DNA of 64,000 bases, taken from contig OU744725.1 in NCBI GenBank assembly GCA_916613615.1, positions 57,234,575-57,298,574 on the forward strand. Direction: 5' to 3'. The DNA comes from Steromphala cineraria (Eukaryota; Mollusca; Gastropoda; Trochida; Trochidae). Position numbers and translations under genes: made by a program. Positions 61,987 to 64,000 of this stretch are shown one piece after another; positions within the stretch are counted from its first letter, which is position 1; the number at the start of each line of letters is the position of its first letter. The notes beneath the pieces are model-generated. The model made no database searches and was not told the origin of the DNA. It saw only the letters and a list, made by a program, of their open reading frames with translations.

Positions 61987-62703
61987 ACTTCTCTTCTAAA
62001 CAATGCTTCAATTTCATTCACTACTATATTCATAATTTTAAGCCACTATTCAGTCCATCAAATGTATCTCTTTTTGAAGCAAAAGTTTGGCTGCACGAAC
62101 GTTGTGAATTTCAGCTTGTGATTCACGGATTTTAACTACATGTCATGTCGCACGTGCTGCACGAAATCGAAAGCACATAGCGTGTAGGTGGTGAGTCTCA
62201 GGTTTTGAACAAATTCAAGTCCGTGTTTCAAGGTCTTTTCAGGAGGAAGCAAAGGTGAGTTGCTTTTTAGTACATTCATGTATTTGCTGATCAATCCTAT
62301 TTAGGCATTTAAATACGAAAATAATGAAGTATGTTACAGAGGGTTTACACGGTATAAATCGAGCATTCTATACATTTTGCTGTTGAAGAAGTGTTTCGTA
62401 ATAAAAGATGACTTAATGATCATTTAGTGTCATTATCATTAATGTAAATAGTAATGATAACATGATATTCGTAAGTATCAGCTAGGGTGCTTAAAAGCTT
62501 TACAACTTTTTGTAATTAATTTAGCATCTTCTTCTTTATCAGTAACCAGATTTTCCGACATTTATCATGAAAAATGATTTGTTCACTAAGCAATTATACT
62601 CTTAACATTATTTAAAAGTCAGATTCAAAATGTTTTGAAATTTTTATTTTGCCAAAATACTTAACCTTTTAAGAGATCAACATAACAACAATACAGTAAA
62701 ACA
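61987..62703. other. Spacer, nothing recognised
   Basis: A good-looking splice donor (AAAG|GTGAGTTG, about 62250) follows GGAGGAAGC, but no coding frame supports an exon. Confidence 0.5.
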
Positions 62704-63035
62704 CATTCTCTTCCCACAGAGGCAGATCAAGTCATTAAATGTTGATACAGCCTCTGTTATATTACGCCGAAAACCGTGCGAACCTGCCGGAAAAAAATTA
62801 TACCACAATCCATTTGAATTTCTCTATCAAATGGCGTTTCTCTCATGGAAAGGGTGGTTCAAATTACAATGCTTTTGCCTTGATTCAGTAGCCAAAATGA
62901 TGAATTTAGAAACACCGTCGCTGATTGCACAACTAACTTTGATTGCCTCCAATCAGCCACAAACTCGGCGTAATATGACAGAGGCTGTATCAACATTTCA
63001 TGACTTGATCTGCCTCTGTGCATGGGAAGAGAATG
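62704..63035 (-). mobile_element. Foldback element, copy F9
   Basis: CATTCTCTTCCCACAGAGGC at the left and CATTTCATGACTTGATCTGC with GGGAAGAGAATG at the right. The interior is inverted relative to F1 (TTGATTGCCTCCAATCAGCC). The short open frames here are by-products of the repeat. Confidence 0.87.
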
Positions 63036-63413
63036 AGTAAAACAATGATAAGCAATCAACAAAGATCACTGTTGAGATACCTCAGTATAGTGTTTCTATC
63101 AACTGAGGTTACACTTTTGTTTGAGGTACTACATATGGACATTATTTTGACAATCCAAAACAATATTAAATTCGGCCTTATTATGGATGATTCAAAATGG
63201 ACCATATGCATGAAACTGATTTCTTGTCAAAGGATTGGGAACATTTCTTCAAGACTCACTTGGATTCTCGGTCCTATACATTGTTGAAACATTAGAGCTA
63301 ATCATGAAGAACTTGAATTTGTGTTTGGGAGTTAAGATGGAATACTAGTAGACCTTGATGATTGATTCTCTACGAAAGCCTACAGGGCTCAGAATGGATT
63401 TTTGAAATTTCTC

Positions 63414-63552
63414 TTTTAAAAGTGGTAATTACCACTTTTAAAATGGTAATTACCACATTTTAGGAAAAATGGTTTCTTGAATTTTTTTCTTTAATAATTG
63501 GTAAATACCATTTCTTCTCGTAATTACCACCTTTTGAAACTGGTAACCATTT
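63414..63552. repeat. Cluster of GGTAATTACC palindromes
   Basis: 63414-63443 is a perfect 30 bp palindrome centred on GTAATTAC. A second near-palindrome (ATGGTAATTACCACAT) follows at about 63444, then GGTAAATACC (63501), GTAATTACC (63521) and GGTAACC (63542). Each core contains or resembles TAATTA. Confidence 0.85.
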
Positions 63553-63754
63553 TTGGTTATTAATTATTACTACATTTAACTTGTAAATTCCACTTCCATA
63601 AACAAGTGTCAAAAAGAAAAGCTACCGCGTGTTTGCATCGACATAAACTAAAAACAAACCCATATAGAAATATCATTTTGGTTTAACTTTTAAGAGTGTC
63701 CTTTTTACACAATGTGATCGAGATAATCCCATAACTGTTCGTCAAAATCAGGTC

Positions 63755-64000
63755 GTGGCCCGTTGCGACACTGCAAGAGAGAGAGAGAGAGCCCTTGGAA
63801 AGGTCCTACAAGGGGCCTCACACGCCGACGTCGTCAGACAGTTTGGTTGTCAGGCGCATAACAGGCCGCAGACTTACTACGTCAAACTGGTCAGACTTCA
63901 GACAGGCCCATAATCGGCAGACCACCCTTGACCTCTGCCAGTGAAGACCACTACATCCGGTTATAACACCTTCTGAACTGCTCAATCACAGCGGCGTCAA
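63755..64000 (+). pseudogene. Decayed Tc1-like transposase, N-terminal part, cut by window end
   Basis: Translating from a GTG at 63755 (in the position of a start ATG) gives a Tc1-type N-terminus: ARCDTARERERALGKVLQ followed by VVRQFGC, matching the first helix-turn-helix of Tc1-like enzymes. After about 63860 the frame shifts. From 63880 the frame reads RQTGQTSDRPIIGRPP, the typical linker with its GRPP AT-hook-like motif, then EDHYIRL, an in-frame TAA, and HLLN. So there is at least one frameshift and one nonsense codon in the first ~80 codons, and the start codon has decayed. The DDE domain, if present, lies beyond the window. It is a different subfamily from the intact copy at 33280: the linker and helix-turn-helix residues differ clearly. 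A GA microsatellite run sits in the arginine/glutamate-rich start. Confidence 0.8.

Noticed and set aside
62831..63287. Three overlapping ~70-90 codon frames near 63 kb
   Set aside because: They lie largely in foldback element F9, and the rest is at chance level.

Overview
The window is eukaryotic, AT-rich (about two thirds A+T by eye), almost gene-free intergenic or intronic DNA packed with transposable elements. Short repeats with a tandem core, a GGAC/GTCC tetranucleotide run and a terminal GC hairpin (the 'pearl'/HINE architecture known from bivalves), together with Tc1-like, L1/Tx1-like and many non-autonomous palindromic elements, suggest a marine mollusc, most likely a bivalve. This is inference from repeat types; no host gene identifies the species.

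Layout. Positions 1-360 hold the end of a HINE-like repeat cut by the window start. About 488-13,432 is copy A of a ~13 kb segmental duplication; copy B lies in the same orientation at about 42,955-56,135. The copies share older insertions (a TTAA-flanked MITE, two foldback elements, a nested-palindrome element, a minisatellite) and differ by younger events. Only B has a 5'-truncated L1/Tx1-like LINE (47,710-49,225), a TA-flanked 499 bp element (53,904-54,402) and a ~216 bp insertion (53,489-53,704). Only A has a 1.8 kb internal tandem duplication (3,848-6,927) and an expanded 36 bp minisatellite. Comparing empty and filled sites defines the insertion borders exactly.

The 13.4-43 kb spacer carries HINE-like repeats (17.6-18.3, 19.7-20.3 and 25.3 kb), foldback elements, an 86 bp perfect direct repeat flanking 778 bp (23.4-24.3 kb), a pogo/Tigger-like non-autonomous element (30.55-31.1 kb), the one intact gene (a Tc1-like DD34E transposase at 33,280-34,287 in an element with 27 bp inverted repeats and TA target duplications), a 1.2 kb strand-asymmetric C/T/A-rich tract (34.7-35.9 kb) and a minus-strand LINE 3' end (39.6-40.1 kb). 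After copy B come a four-unit HINE-like element (56.96-57.65 kb), a tRNA-Arg-like relic, another MITE, a perfect 3 x 33 bp tandem, another foldback element, a cluster of TAATTA palindromes, and a decayed Tc1-like transposase N-terminus running off the window end.

I recognise no host protein-coding gene. Three weak exon candidates and one unusually long open frame are listed at low confidence. There is no operon, CRISPR array or other multi-gene system. The interest lies in how several transposon families built and reshaped this locus and in the structures of the non-autonomous elements.
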